Shown: positions 36,195 to 45,290 of the stretch, piece by piece
How positions within the stretch are numbered: position 1 is the first letter of the stretch
Layout of the letters: the number at the start of each line of letters is the position of its first letter
Source of the DNA: a bacterium
Lineage (GTDB): Bacteria > Krumholzibacteriota > Krumholzibacteriia > LZORAL124-64-63
Reading direction: 5' to 3'
Assembly (NCBI GenBank): GCA_016703265.1
Contig: JADJCK010000009.1
Location: 1-64,000 of the forward strand
DNA length: 64,000 nucleotides
Notes under the pieces: model-generated
Told to the model about the DNA's origin: nothing
What the model saw: only the letters and a program-made list of their open reading frames with translations
Databases searched by the model: none
Program-made: the position numbers and the translations under genes

Positions 36195-37067
36195 CTAATC
36201 CAGGCAATACGGATCGGTCATGCCGATCGGCGGCGAGACGTACGTCATGACGAAACACTGCTCATTCACGGCACTGTCGCCGAAGATCACCGTCGCTCCG
36301 GAAGTGTTCTGATAAGTGAAGTCGAGCTTCACTCGATCCCCGGCGCCGAGGGCGACGGGCGCAAAGGATGTGATCCGCGTTTGGCCGAGATCGAAACTCT
36401 CGTCCACAATGATGGTATCGGGGAATCCGGTAGTGACCTTCGCATGGGTTCCGTAGCGATTCGAGTACGGCATCACCGCGAAGATGCTGGTGGCCGTTGC
36501 GAGCGTACACTCAGCCGTTACGGTGATCGTTTGTGCGGCGGGAATCGACAGAGAAACACTGCCGGCCAGGAATCCCTCGGCTTCCGAATATCCGGCGGCA
36601 GCGCCCGCCATGAGCAAATCGATGGTCGCGTGCCCGGCCAGCGAACCCGCCGTGTCATTTACCAGGTGCACAACCAGAACCAGCTGCTCTCCCGGATTCA
36701 GCTTGAACCCGACATCATCCGGTAGCGTCAACGCGCCCGTGCCGGTGCCCGCCACGAAGAGAAGGCGCCAATCGCTCTCGAGCGCAGCGGTGCAGGCGGC
36801 AGTTCCCGCAGCACCAGGTGTTTCATCGACAGCGAGCCAGACCCTGAAAACTCCAGAACCGAGAGTCGGCGTGAACCTCTTGATCCAGGTCGTGGCTGCC
36901 ACACCAACTCGTGTGCATTGGTAGGTTTCCGCTCCAGAGCCCACCGAGTAATCTGAACGGATCGATTGCGTCGCGTCCGCGTCATCGGCCGGCCCCGAAT
37001 CCTTGTCGTTGCCGCCGCAGGAGGCGACTAGAAGTACGATGGCGAAAACCGCCCAGCAGTTGCGCAT
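36195..37067 (-). CDS. Lipoprotein resembling a copper monooxygenase C-domain
   Basis: 290 residues with a lipoprotein signal (FAIVLLVASCGG). The arrangement resembles the C-terminal half of type II copper, ascorbate-dependent monooxygenases (PHM/DBH): a beta-sandwich with LVLVVHLVNDTAG, then MPYSNRYGTHAKVTTGF, then GDRVKLDFTYQNTSGATVIF and GDSAVNEQCFVMTYVSPP. The last pair is close to the family ending (TxxGxSTxDEMCxxY). The usual HxH metal pair is not clear, with only single histidines where it is expected, so copper binding may be lost. The start codon context is AAGTCCTC... with only a weak ribosome site. Isolated; no partner gene adjacent. Confidence 0.65.
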   Translation of the reverse strand: MRNCWAVFAIVLLVASCGGNDKDSGPADDADATQSIRSDYSVGSGAETYQCTRVGVAATTWIKRFTPTLGSGVFRVWLAVDETPGAAGTAACTAALESDWRLLFVAGTGTGALTLPDDVGFKLNPGEQLVLVVHLVNDTAGSLAGHATIDLLMAGAAAGYSEAEGFLAGSVSLSIPAAQTITVTAECTLATATSIFAVMPYSNRYGTHAKVTTGFPDTIIVDESFDLGQTRITSFAPVALGAGDRVKLDFTYQNTSGATVIFGDSAVNEQCFVMTYVSPPIGMTDPYCLD

Positions 37068-37367
37068 GTCAAGTCCTCTATGGTTTCGGCGCGCCGATCT
37101 CTCACCGACCAGTCCGACCGGATCACAGGCGGGAAGTCGGTGCGCACCGCTGTTACCTTGAGATCACAATCACCCGCCCGATTGTCGCAGTTCCAGCCTC
37201 GCCGGTCAATGCGTCCGGATAGAACCTAAGGCCGCTGCTGGACGGGAGCGGCAAGCGCATTCCTGAATTCATGATCGCGCCTGAGTTGGATGCGGCCATT
37301 CAAGAAGCCGATCGGCCTTTCCGTCGCCAGGAGGATAGGCATCATAGGGGCATGGCGTCCGCCCGCC
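37068..37367. other. Intergenic stretch without a visible gene
   Basis: About 300 bases between the copper-monooxygenase-like gene and the beta-helix remnant. I see no convincing reading frame, hairpin or repeat. It contains the upstream region of the minus-strand lipoprotein gene. Confidence 0.5.
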
Positions 37368-37702
37368 TTATCGGAATTGGGCCTTCAGGTCTCCCCAGAA
37401 AGTAGAGTCTGTGGGTACCGGCCCGTTCGCGAACGGCTCAAACTGCACCACCGCGTATATCGCCGGGTTGTCATTCCCGTCCACGATCCAGCTGGCGATG
37501 GTCGCGGCCGAGTCCGTCCCCAATAGTTGTTGGTCATGTCCAATATCCGGACGGGCGGGGTTGAATACGTCTCGAGCTTCATCGACGCCCCAGCGCCGTG
37601 CATGATCTGACACCCGTGCAGTTGCACATCACTCTTGCCAATGATGACCGTGGCAAGACTGCCACCAGAGAAGATATTGTCCCAACCGACGACGGTCGAC
37701 AT
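37368..37702 (-). pseudogene. C-terminal remnant of a parallel beta-helix protein
   Basis: Two overlapping frames together read as the end of a right-handed beta-helix surface protein: VVGWDNIFSGGSLATVIIG and MHGAGASMKLETYSTPP in one, then, after a shift near 37520, TNNYWGTDSAATIASWI, AIYAVVQFEPFANGPVPTDS and a stop. NNYWG followed by a WIVDGNDNP-type segment is a common terminal block in such proteins. The 5' part is missing: upstream of 37702 the frame is not beta-helix-like. Truncated and frameshifted, so not functional. Confidence 0.55.
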
Positions 37703-37782
37703 GCTTTGAACGCGCTGCGCGGAGCGGAAACGGCGGTCAGGCGCGAGAGCGGGGTGCGCCGATTGACTTTCGGGGCGCCATT

Positions 37783-38139
37783 GTGGAATACTCGTGGGGT
37801 GTCGAGGCGCTATCGCGATGGCTTGGCGGGGGGAATGGTGGTTTCAATTTCCTATTCATCGGGGCCAAGCAGTGGCTGGGCGCATACAAAGACGATTTGG
37901 GGTCACCGCCATACAGCGATCCGCGGTTCCGGTTGACCTTCAATCTGATCGGGAATCCTGGCTGGTTAATCGTCAGGCGTGATGGCCGGGCCGTTCCCAC
38001 CGGCAACAGCGCATGTCACAGAGCAGCGCCCCGCGCGACATCGGATCAGTTGGACCAGTTCAAGAACGCCCTAGATGCGCGGGCGGAGTACGGACCCACT
38101 GCCGCTCGGCAGGGTCGATTGACTTGGACGTTCCCGTGA
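37783..38139 (+). CDS. Short open frame of unknown origin, probably a remnant
   Basis: A 118-residue frame from a GTG with no good ribosome site. GNGGFNFLFIGAKQWLGAY and FRLTFNLIGNPGWLIVRRDG look like real beta-rich protein, but the last third (CHRAAPRATSDQLDQFKN) does not. The frame is open upstream to the junction near 37710, where the beta-helix remnant also ends. It is most likely the C-terminal piece of a gene lost by deletion, and it ends 30 bases before the caspase gene. Confidence 0.3.
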   Translation: MEYSWGVEALSRWLGGGNGGFNFLFIGAKQWLGAYKDDLGSPPYSDPRFRLTFNLIGNPGWLIVRRDGRAVPTGNSACHRAAPRATSDQLDQFKNALDARAEYGPTAARQGRLTWTFP

Positions 38140-38169
38140 GGCTGGACAATGACGGAGAGGAGGAACGAT

Positions 38170-39531
38170 ATGCGCCGCTGCCGCACCCTCATTGTTGCGC
38201 TCTTGGCCTGCGCGATGCTGCCCGCAAGTGCGCACCAGGTGGCCGCGTCGTCCGAGCTGGCGCGACGCGCGCTCATCATCGGCGTCAGTGAATACAGTCA
38301 CGTTCTGTCGCTGGATCACGCCGACTCGGATGCGAGGCATTTCTATCGCATGCTTACCAACCCGGACGTGGGGGGGGTCTACGGCGAGGATGTTCGGTTT
38401 CTCTCCACGATGGCACCCGGAGTCGAGTCAGACCTTCCGACGCGTGAAAATATCCTCCGCGCGCTCGACGCGCTGGCTGCCACTCCACAGGTGGGCGGCA
38501 CGCTGTGGTTCTACTTTTCCGGACACGGAATGGAACTCAACCGCTTCAGCCACATTGCCCCCATGGATGCGGATCCGACCGGCCCGCTAACGGAACAACT
38601 GATCTCCATGGCCGACGTGCGCAGCCGCCTCAAGATGGCGTGTCCGGACGGCACCATTGTCATCGCGCTGGACGCCTGTCAGTCCGGATCGCCGCGAAGT
38701 GTACGATTCCGGGACATGGCTGGCGAGAGCGAGGAAACCGCGCCCGGCCGCGCCAATGTCATAACGGCGGCGGCCGCAGACGTTAACCAGTCCGCCATGG
38801 AGGTCGTGGCGCCGCCCGGCGGCGTGTTCACCAATTTTTTCGTGCGCGCGCTCTGCGGCGATGCGGACGCCAATCAGGATGGGGTCGTGTATGCCTCCGA
38901 AGCCAAGGACTATGTCTGTTCCCGCGTGAGCGGCTTCGCGAGGCGCTGGACGGGGGCGGATCAGTCGCCCCAATTCATTCTCCATCAGGGTCACGACGTA
39001 GCCCTGACGCGCAGCAGCACGCCGGCGATTGAAAGCCTGGAGACGCTGGGAGACGATCTCGTCGTAGCACCCGGCGCGAAACTCACGCCGGGAGTCGTTC
39101 TGGCGATCGAGGGCGACCAGGAGAATCTGGCGATGCGGGCATTTGCCAAAGCGGTGCCCGCCGAGGAGTACAGGCTCGTCGACTCCGGCGCCGCAGCGAC
39201 GATGTCGGCGGTTAGCACGGCTCTGGGTCCATCGCGCGGACGCACCGCACAGGTGGACATAGGCGCCCGCTACCTGGTTGTGATCAAGGTGTCCACGCCG
39301 ACGCAGTACTACCGGCAGACGGACAGCTACAAGTGCATTGCGAGCGTTCTGGTGCAGGTATTCGATGAATCGGGTCAACTGATCGGCATCGCGGAACAGG
39401 AGGCCACGCGCCCGGCCTTCGATGAACACGAGTCGGTCCGCACCGCCCTGCGCGCGGCCTGCTCGGCTCTGGTGGGGACGCCACAACAGTCGCGATTTCT
39501 GGAGGCACTTCGGGGCGGCGAAACCCAATGA
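38170..39531 (+). CDS. Exported caspase-like (C14) peptidase with a CsgG/FlgO-like tail
   Basis: 453 residues. The ATG at 38170 follows GAGAGGAGG. Signal peptide (LIVALLACAMLPASAHQ), then a caspase-like peptidase domain: RRALIIGVSEYSH opens it, H119 is in WFYFSGHGME and C170 in IALDACQSGS, the His-Cys dyad of clan CD. An EF-hand-like loop follows (GDADANQDGVVYASEA). The last 200 residues are a second domain (ARYLVVIKVSTPTQYY ... VQVFDESGQLIGIAEQEATR) that resembles CsgG/FlgO/LpoB-type outer-membrane-associated folds. The signal peptide places it outside the cytoplasm, unusual for a prokaryotic caspase homologue. The nearby broken CsgG-like gene at 40983 may be a partner. Confidence 0.88.
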   Translation: MRRCRTLIVALLACAMLPASAHQVAASSELARRALIIGVSEYSHVLSLDHADSDARHFYRMLTNPDVGGVYGEDVRFLSTMAPGVESDLPTRENILRALDALAATPQVGGTLWFYFSGHGMELNRFSHIAPMDADPTGPLTEQLISMADVRSRLKMACPDGTIVIALDACQSGSPRSVRFRDMAGESEETAPGRANVITAAAADVNQSAMEVVAPPGGVFTNFFVRALCGDADANQDGVVYASEAKDYVCSRVSGFARRWTGADQSPQFILHQGHDVALTRSSTPAIESLETLGDDLVVAPGAKLTPGVVLAIEGDQENLAMRAFAKAVPAEEYRLVDSGAAATMSAVSTALGPSRGRTAQVDIGARYLVVIKVSTPTQYYRQTDSYKCIASVLVQVFDESGQLIGIAEQEATRPAFDEHESVRTALRAACSALVGTPQQSRFLEALRGGETQ

Positions 39532-39743
39532 CAACAACACGCAAAAAGGCAGGCGTCCAGCCGGCTCACCGTGGCGGTGGCTTCTTGGAGCGATCCCATG
39601 CCGGAGGTCGCCCACCGCGAGCAGGCAGGCACGCAATTCTCGCCTGTTGGCGATCGTAACGGAGTCGAGATGGATGGGCCCTGCCACAGACCAAACGGAC
39701 CGGCAGCGCGAAAGCTCCTGCCGGCCAGACAAGGAGACATCGA

Positions 39744-40370
39744 ATGAAGCGCTCAAGGGACGGCATTGGCAGGGCAAGATCCGGATTCTTCCTGGCACGG
39801 CTTGCGGGATTGTGGATGCTCCTGTCGGCAGCCGCGCTCCCGGGTTCGGCTCGCGCGCAGGGCAATCAAGTACCCTGTTGGTCCACGGACGACTTGCGCG
39901 CGTTGTTGGAGGGGGCCGTCGACGCGGCAGCAGGATGGGGCCAGGCAATGGATCACGTGAGCGAGGTTTACCGCGAGTTAAGCGGGAAACAGGCGTTCGA
40001 TCGTGCGGACAACATGCTGGTATTCTCGGGCCAACTTGAAACTCTTGTGACCATGCACGCTTCTTTGGTAAGCACAGAACTCCTCTGTGCAGCCATCACG
40101 GACCCGCAGATGCGCAGGTGGGCGTTGCTTATGCTTTCGTCGAACTATGAACATATGCAAATGCTGTGCGATAACATGGAAAAGGTGTGTGCAGCCGATA
40201 CGGACTACGAAGAAAGCCGCCAAATGCAGGGCGAGGTCCTTCAGGTGACCCGTCAGTATGACCAGGCGGTCGTCCTTCCGCGTATCGCCGAACTCAACCG
40301 CTTGAAAGTGAACCTTCACGTCGATCCGAATATCGATGGAGCGGGCCCCCTCGGCAGTCCCGCCAGGTAG
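39744..40370 (+). CDS. Exported helical protein of unknown function
   Basis: 208 residues. ATG after AAGGAGACATCGA. The signal peptide is long (FFLARLAGLWMLLSAAALPG, cleavage after SARAQG). The mature protein looks all-helical, with four cysteines (VPCWSTDDL, STELLCAAIT, MQMLCDNMEKVCAAD). No family recognised. Orientation and spacing (212 bases) would allow expression with the caspase gene. The gap before it contains nothing recognisable. Confidence 0.7.
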   Translation: MKRSRDGIGRARSGFFLARLAGLWMLLSAAALPGSARAQGNQVPCWSTDDLRALLEGAVDAAAGWGQAMDHVSEVYRELSGKQAFDRADNMLVFSGQLETLVTMHASLVSTELLCAAITDPQMRRWALLMLSSNYEHMQMLCDNMEKVCAADTDYEESRQMQGEVLQVTRQYDQAVVLPRIAELNRLKVNLHVDPNIDGAGPLGSPAR

Positions 40371-40431
40371 CGAAGCAAGTCCCGTTTCTTCGCTGGCGAA
40401 TGGTGCTAGCTTCTTGGGGAGCAGAATCTGA

Positions 40432-40608
40432 ATGAACGACAGGCGATACACAGCTGGAGCGGCGATCGCCGACTTCTACGTTGCCGCGACCGTGGCCGGC
40501 GCGGCGGAGGCCTTGTATGGTATCGCCGCGTGCCACGCCAAGGCAAGCGCTCCTGATCTGGAGGCCAAATATGCGAAACAACAAAACAACCCACAGCGCA
40601 ATTTTTGA
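40432..40608 (+). CDS. Small 58-residue protein
   Basis: ATG at 40432, ten bases after GGGGAG, TGA at 40606-40608. The sequence begins MNDRRYTAGAAIADFYVAAT and continues with AEALYGIAACHAKASAPDLE, an amphipathic/hydrophobic start with a short charged tail. It lies in the 600-base gap between two exported-protein genes. The surrounding gap is otherwise empty apart from an AT-rich patch at 40609-40650 and TATAAT at 40770-40775, a possible -10 for the downstream CsgG-like gene. Translation is plausible, not shown. Confidence 0.35.
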   Translation: MNDRRYTAGAAIADFYVAATVAGAAEALYGIAACHAKASAPDLEAKYAKQQNNPQRNF

Positions 40609-41796
40609 CTGAGAACAGTATCAATAGGCAATAAAAAAATACAATTGCAAATACCGGGGGCTTTCGCCCTGGTCGCCGCTGAGAGCCGATGATCGCAACG
40701 CTTCGATCATTTGTGGCGCCCCCCGGCAGCTGCGTTTTATTGACGAGAAGATTGGGCCGCTATTGGCAGTATAATCACGGGGCGTGCGTATCCACGGCGA
40801 CGATTGGGATCAGACCCGCGCCGCCGAAGGCCGTGGCGGACGACAAGGGGGCGTCACCCCCCCTGTCACACATCGGGAGCGGTCACGACCTGTGAAGTTG
40901 CCATGCGGAGTGGATTCGCAGCAAGAAAGCGCCCGGCTTGATGGGCGTATCGATTCCGGTCGTTCGGACAGGAGGCACAATTATGAGGTTCAGGAACAGC
41001 ATCGCCTTGTTGACGATGATTTTCGTGGTCACGGCCACTAGTGGCTTGCTCGCGGCTGAAAGCCAACCCGGCGGTGATGGCCGACCCTATTTGCAAGGCA
41101 AGGATGAACAGAAGCCCTTACCCGAGGATACGGCCAAAATCAAGGACAAGGAGTGGCTGAAGATTGGCTATCCGGCATTCCCGGGTGGATTCAAGCCGCG
41201 ACTGGCGGTGACCTTCTCCGAACCGCAGGAACGGCAGGAGAATCTGCCTCCGATCCAGGATGAATACCTGCGCACTCTGGCGTCGCTTTTCAACGAAGGC
41301 CGGGAACAGCCGGACGCGTCGCCGCTCAGCCACGTGGAGGACATTGTTCGGCAGGCGCTGGGAAGGACCAACCGCTTCACGATGCTCGAACGCACGTCGG
41401 CCCAGTCCAATGTCCTCGACGAGCAGCAGATGGGCCAGAGCGGTATGGTCGACAGCAAGACCGCCCCGGCGGTCGGACACCTGAAGGGTGCAGATTTCGT
41501 GGTCAAGGCCACGATCATCGAGATCAACCCGGAAAAGGAATCCAAGGACATCACCGGTATCGCCGGCGGGATCGGTGGCGGGACCTTGTGCGTATTCCAA
41601 CTGAAATCGGCCACTGATTCCGACGCAAATCGGCCACCCATTCCGATTCAATTCGGCCACCCATTCCGACCGAAACCGGCCACCGATTCCGACGCAATTC
41701 GGCCACCCCTGGCAGGGTAGACGGCCGACAGCGACGCAGGACACCCCAGCGGGTACCGTGCTTCTTCACTCGCCACGCCGAGCAGAAGGAGCCGAG

Positions 41797-43380
41797 GTGC
41801 CCAGAGAGCGGTTGTCCATGCGAAAGATCAAAGAAGTCCTGCGTTTGAAAAGAGGCTGCGGCCTGAGCAGCCGGGCCATCGCCCACAGCTGCGGCATCGC
41901 GCGTAGCACGGTGGCGGAATATCTGCGGCTGGCGGAGGCGGCGGGTCTGACATGGCCGTTGGCCGAGGATCTGGATGACGCGGCGCTGGAGTCGCTGCTG
42001 TTCCCGCCGCCGTCGTCGCTGCCGGCCGATCAGCGGCCGCAGCCGAACTGGGCACAGTTGCATCTGGAGCTGAAGCGGCACAAGGGCGTGACGCTGTTCC
42101 TGCTGTGGCAGGAACACAAGGAGGCGCATCCGGAAGGTCACCAGTACAGCCGGTTCTGCGAGTTGTACGGCCAGTGGCGCGGTCGTCAGGACCTGGTGAT
42201 GCGGCAGACGCACCGCGCGGGCGAGAAACTGTTCGTCGACTACGCGGGCCCGACGGTGCCGGTGGTGGACCGGTTGACCGGCGAGATCCGGCAGGCCCAG
42301 GTGTTCGTCGCCGTGCTTGGTGCGAGCAACTACACGTACTGCGAAGCGACGTGGACGCAGAAGCTGCCGGACTGGATTGCGTCCCATGTGCGGGCGTTGC
42401 ATTACCTGGGCGGCGTGCCGCAGGTGCTGGTGCCGGACAATCTCAAAGCCGGGGTGACGAGCCCGCACCTCTACGAGCCGGACCTGAACCCGACGTACCA
42501 GGAGATGGCCAGTCACTACGAGGTGGCGGTGCTGCCGGCGCGGGTATGCCGCCCGAAGGACAAGGCGAAGGTCGAGGCCGGGGTGCAGTTGGCCGAGCGC
42601 TGGATCCTTGCCAAGCTGAGGCACCGGACGTTCTTCTCGTTGGCCGAGCTGAACCGTGCGATCACGGAACTGCTGGAAGCGCTGAACAACAAGCGGTTCC
42701 AGAAACTGGCCGGCAGTCGGCGCAGTCTGTGGGAAGAACTGGATCGGCCGGCGCTCAGGCCATTGCCGTGTTCGCCGTACGAGTACGCCGAATGGCCGCG
42801 CGTGAAGGTGCACATCGACTACCACGTGGCGGTGGACAAGCACTACTACTCGGTGCCGCATCAACTGGTGGGCCTTCGCTGCGAGGCGCGGGTGACGGCG
42901 TCGACGGTAGAGGTGCTGCATCGCGGCCGTCGGGTGGCGAGCCACGTGCGCAGCCACTTGCAGGGCCGCTACACGACGCTGCCCGAACACATGCCAGAGC
43001 ACCATCGGCAGCACGCCGAGTGGACGCCGGAGCGAGTGGTGCGCTGGGCTGGCGAGGCTGGTGGCGCGGTGGCGGCGGTGGCGACGCGGATCATCGCGAG
43101 CCGGCCCCATCCCCAGCAAGGCTACCGTTCGTGCCTGGGCGTGATACGACTGGGCGAGCAGTACGGAAATGCTCGTCTGGAAGCGGCCTGCGAGCGCGCA
43201 CTGGCGACCGGCGCGTGCAGCTGCAAGAGCTTGGGGTCGATCCTCAAGAGCGGCCTGGACCAGCAGCCGCTGCCGTCGCCAGTGCCGCCGACACCGTCGA
43301 TCGAGCACGAGAACATCCGGGGCGCCGACTACTACGCGCCCGTGCTGCCGTTCGCCGCCGCGGGAGGTCGCCCATGTTGA
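41797..43380 (+). CDS. istA: IS21-family transposase IstA
   Basis: 527 residues; cuts and joins the element ends. N-terminal helix-turn-helix (RLSMRKIKEVLRLK ... CGIARSTVAEYLRLA), then the DDE integrase core with D in LFVDYAGPTVPV, D in VLVPDNLKAGV and E in KAKVEAGVQLAERW, followed by the C-terminal beta-barrel (VDKHYYSVPHQLVGLRCE). The GTG at 41797 has GAAGGAG five bases upstream and gives the family start VPRERLSMRK; an ATG at 41818 is an alternative. Its stop overlaps istB by seven bases. Confidence 0.95.
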   Translation: MPRERLSMRKIKEVLRLKRGCGLSSRAIAHSCGIARSTVAEYLRLAEAAGLTWPLAEDLDDAALESLLFPPPSSLPADQRPQPNWAQLHLELKRHKGVTLFLLWQEHKEAHPEGHQYSRFCELYGQWRGRQDLVMRQTHRAGEKLFVDYAGPTVPVVDRLTGEIRQAQVFVAVLGASNYTYCEATWTQKLPDWIASHVRALHYLGGVPQVLVPDNLKAGVTSPHLYEPDLNPTYQEMASHYEVAVLPARVCRPKDKAKVEAGVQLAERWILAKLRHRTFFSLAELNRAITELLEALNNKRFQKLAGSRRSLWEELDRPALRPLPCSPYEYAEWPRVKVHIDYHVAVDKHYYSVPHQLVGLRCEARVTASTVEVLHRGRRVASHVRSHLQGRYTTLPEHMPEHHRQHAEWTPERVVRWAGEAGGAVAAVATRIIASRPHPQQGYRSCLGVIRLGEQYGNARLEAACERALATGACSCKSLGSILKSGLDQQPLPSPVPPTPSIEHENIRGADYYAPVLPFAAAGGRPC

Positions 43381-44132
43381 TCCATCCGACGGTGGAGAAG
43401 CTGCGCGACCTGCAGCTGGGCGGGATGGCCGACGCCTTGGTCGACCAGCTGCAGACCCCGGACGCATCCAGCCTGAGCTTCGAGGATCGGCTGGGGCTGC
43501 TGGTCGATCGGGAAGAGGCCGCCCGCGAGAACCGCCGACTGAAGACCCGCCTGACGCAGGCGCGTCTGCGCCTGCCGGCGTGCACGGAGGACATCGACTA
43601 CCGCAGTCGTCGCGGGCTGAGCAAGACGCTGGTGTTGAGCCTGGCGTCGTGCCAATGGATCAAGGAGAATCTGAACGTGGTGATCACCGGACCGACCGGC
43701 GTCGGCAAGACGTACCTCGGCTGCGCGCTGGCGCAGCAGGCATGCCGTCACGGGCAGCGGGTCACGTACCAGCGCCTGCCGCGGCTGTGCCACGATCTGG
43801 AGATCGCCAAGGCCGACGGCAGCTACCGGAAGCGGTTGGCCAAGCTCGCACGCGCCGACCTGCTGGTGCTCGATGACTGGGGACTGGCGCCACTGACGCC
43901 AGAGAACCGGCGGGACCTGCTCGAGGTCCTCGATGACCGTTACCAGACGCGGTCGACCCTGATCACGAGCCAACTGCCGGTCAGCACCTGGCACCAGTAC
44001 CTGGATGACCCAACGCTGGCTGACGCGATCCTGGACCGGGTGATCCACAACGCGCACAAGATCGAGTTGACGGGCGAGTCCCTGCGCAAAAAGAAAGGAG
44101 AAACGTTGACCGCGACTGCGGAGGCGGGCTAA
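43374..44132 (+). CDS. istB: IS21-family helper ATPase IstB
   Basis: 252 residues; DnaA/DnaC-like AAA+ ATPase that selects the target and activates IstA. Walker A is GPTGVGKT, Walker B LLVLDDWG, sensor region TLITSQLP. The N-terminal helices (LRDLQLGGMADALVDQLQ) are typical. Starts inside the end of istA (ATG at 43374), which suggests coupled translation. Confidence 0.95.
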   Translation: MLIHPTVEKLRDLQLGGMADALVDQLQTPDASSLSFEDRLGLLVDREEAARENRRLKTRLTQARLRLPACTEDIDYRSRRGLSKTLVLSLASCQWIKENLNVVITGPTGVGKTYLGCALAQQACRHGQRVTYQRLPRLCHDLEIAKADGSYRKRLAKLARADLLVLDDWGLAPLTPENRRDLLEVLDDRYQTRSTLITSQLPVSTWHQYLDDPTLADAILDRVIHNAHKIELTGESLRKKKGETLTATAEAG

Positions 44133-44885
44133 GAATGAGATCCCTGCGTCGCTACGCTCCGGCGGTGGCCGGAATACGTCGGAACAGGTGGCCGGAATGG
44201 ACTGGACTGCGCGGCCGGAATCGATCGGAACGGGTGGCCGAAATCACTGGAATACGCACCTTGGGCATCGGGAGCGTTGGCGTATCAGGCAAGGTAGCTT
44301 TCTGCCGCCTAAACGTTCGATTGGTCAACGCCACGTCGGGCATTGTTGCGCACGACATGACCGTGGACGGGACCTCCAGCAGCTCGGGCCTGAAGATCGG
44401 TGGCGGCATCCTCAAGGGCGCCACGGGTGGCATCTATGGCGGGGGTGCCGGCATCGACCAGAAGAAGGCGGCATCGCTGGCGGACGCCCTGCAGTCGTGC
44501 GCGAACAAGATCGCCTACTTCTTGACGCTGAGTGTCGATGACGTGCCCTGGACCGGAGCGGTGGCCATGGTCTCGCCGCTGATCATCAACGCCGGCAAGA
44601 ACATCGGCCTGCGGGAGGGGCTGGAGCTGCAGCTGGTTACGAAGGGCGAGGGGATCCCGGATCCCGACGATCCGTCGGTCATCCTGGAATACATCGAGAC
44701 TCCCAACGGTGCGATCCGCATCACCCGCGCGGGCGAAAAGACCTCGACCTGCGAAATCATCGAAGGTGGCGAGGGCGTGAAGGTCGGCGACTATGTGATC
44801 CTGGAACCGAAGAACAGGTAGGACGCAAAAATGCGGGGCCCGGTTTGTGCCGCCGGGCTCCGCGCACAATACGACGCCGTTCATT

Positions 44886-45290
44886 TTCGAGAAGATTCCG
44901 ATGCCGTGGGCGCAATCGTATCCAGGGCGCTCCAGATCGACTCGCACAGCCCCGGGCGGTACACCACCGCCCGAAAGGCCTCGTACTCACGACGGTACAT
45001 TTTCCATCGCTTCAGATCCCCCGTGTGGCGGCAGTAGATCGGGTTGTCCAGCCTGTCCGCGGACTTGACGATGAGCGCCATTTCCTTCGGCCCTGTCACA
45101 CGCCGGCCAGCCATTTGTGAGCTGCCGCCTTTCGCTCGCGACAGGACATCCCCGTTGAATCCGTGACCAGGCCCACGCAGTCAACCACAAAATCACCGAA
45201 GGGTTTGCGCACACACTCAAGCGCGGTGTCATTCTTTTCCACGATATCATAAAGGTAGGCGATGACCTGGGCGATCCTGCCAAACCGTGA
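44886..45290 (-). pseudogene. Degenerate HD-hydrolase fragment (copy 2)
   Basis: Reads in two frames as the C-terminal two thirds of the HD domain found intact at 60210-60625: FGRIAQVIAYLYDIVEKND, then, after a frame break near 45110, MALIVKSADRLDNPIYCR and FRAVVYRPGLCESIW. The catalytic HD has become YD. The similarity ends abruptly at 45290, where the upstream region of the lipoprotein gene begins. It cannot encode an active enzyme. Confidence 0.75.

Larger units (their letters stand above)
41589..44258 (+). mobile_element. Complete IS21-family insertion sequence, 2,670 bp
   Basis: The element begins TGCGTATTCCA (41589-41599) and ends with its exact complement TGGAATACGCA (44248-44258). 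It is flanked by a direct duplication CCTTG (41584-41588 and 44259-44263). Near each end are several copies of a subterminal repeat related to TCGGCCACCNATTCCGA (left, 41609-41715) and its inverse (right, 44165-44240), the multiple transposase sites expected of IS21. It carries istA and istB in order, both intact, so it may still be active. Composition is close to that of the host. Confidence 0.95.
40983..44821 (+). pseudogene. CsgG-like outer-membrane protein gene split by an IS21-family element
   Basis: The 5' part (40983-41588) encodes a signal peptide (NSIALLTMIFVVTATSGLLA) and a CsgG-type domain start: FKPRLAVTFSEPQ, VEDIVRQALGRTNRFTMLER, ADFVVKATIIEINPEKESKD. The 3' part (44264-44821) continues with SGKVAFCRLNVRLVNATSGI, the glycine-rich SSSGLKIGGGILKGATGGIY and a C-terminal domain. 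Removing the element and one copy of the 5-bp duplication joins the two parts exactly in frame, giving a 387-residue protein. CsgG proteins form outer-membrane pores or assemble surface structures. The ATG follows GGAGGCAC. As it stands only truncated products can be made. Confidence 0.88.

Noticed and set aside
37598..37936. A plus-strand frame across the deletion joint
   Set aside because: No protein character and it overlaps the beta-helix remnant in antisense.
41600..41720. Regular repeats of TCGGCCACC with short spacers, CRISPR-like at first sight
   Set aside because: They are the subterminal transposase-binding repeats of the IS21 element, recur inverted at its other end, and have no unique spacers of CRISPR length or cas genes.
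42105..43373. A long N-terminal extension of istB inside istA
   Set aside because: IstB starts at the ATG at 43374, where the family sequence begins; the extension is an out-of-frame reading of istA.
44135..44821. An apparently independent gene after istB
   Set aside because: It is the 3' half of the CsgG-like gene; its first codons belong to the IS21 end and the frame joins exactly to the 5' half at 41588.
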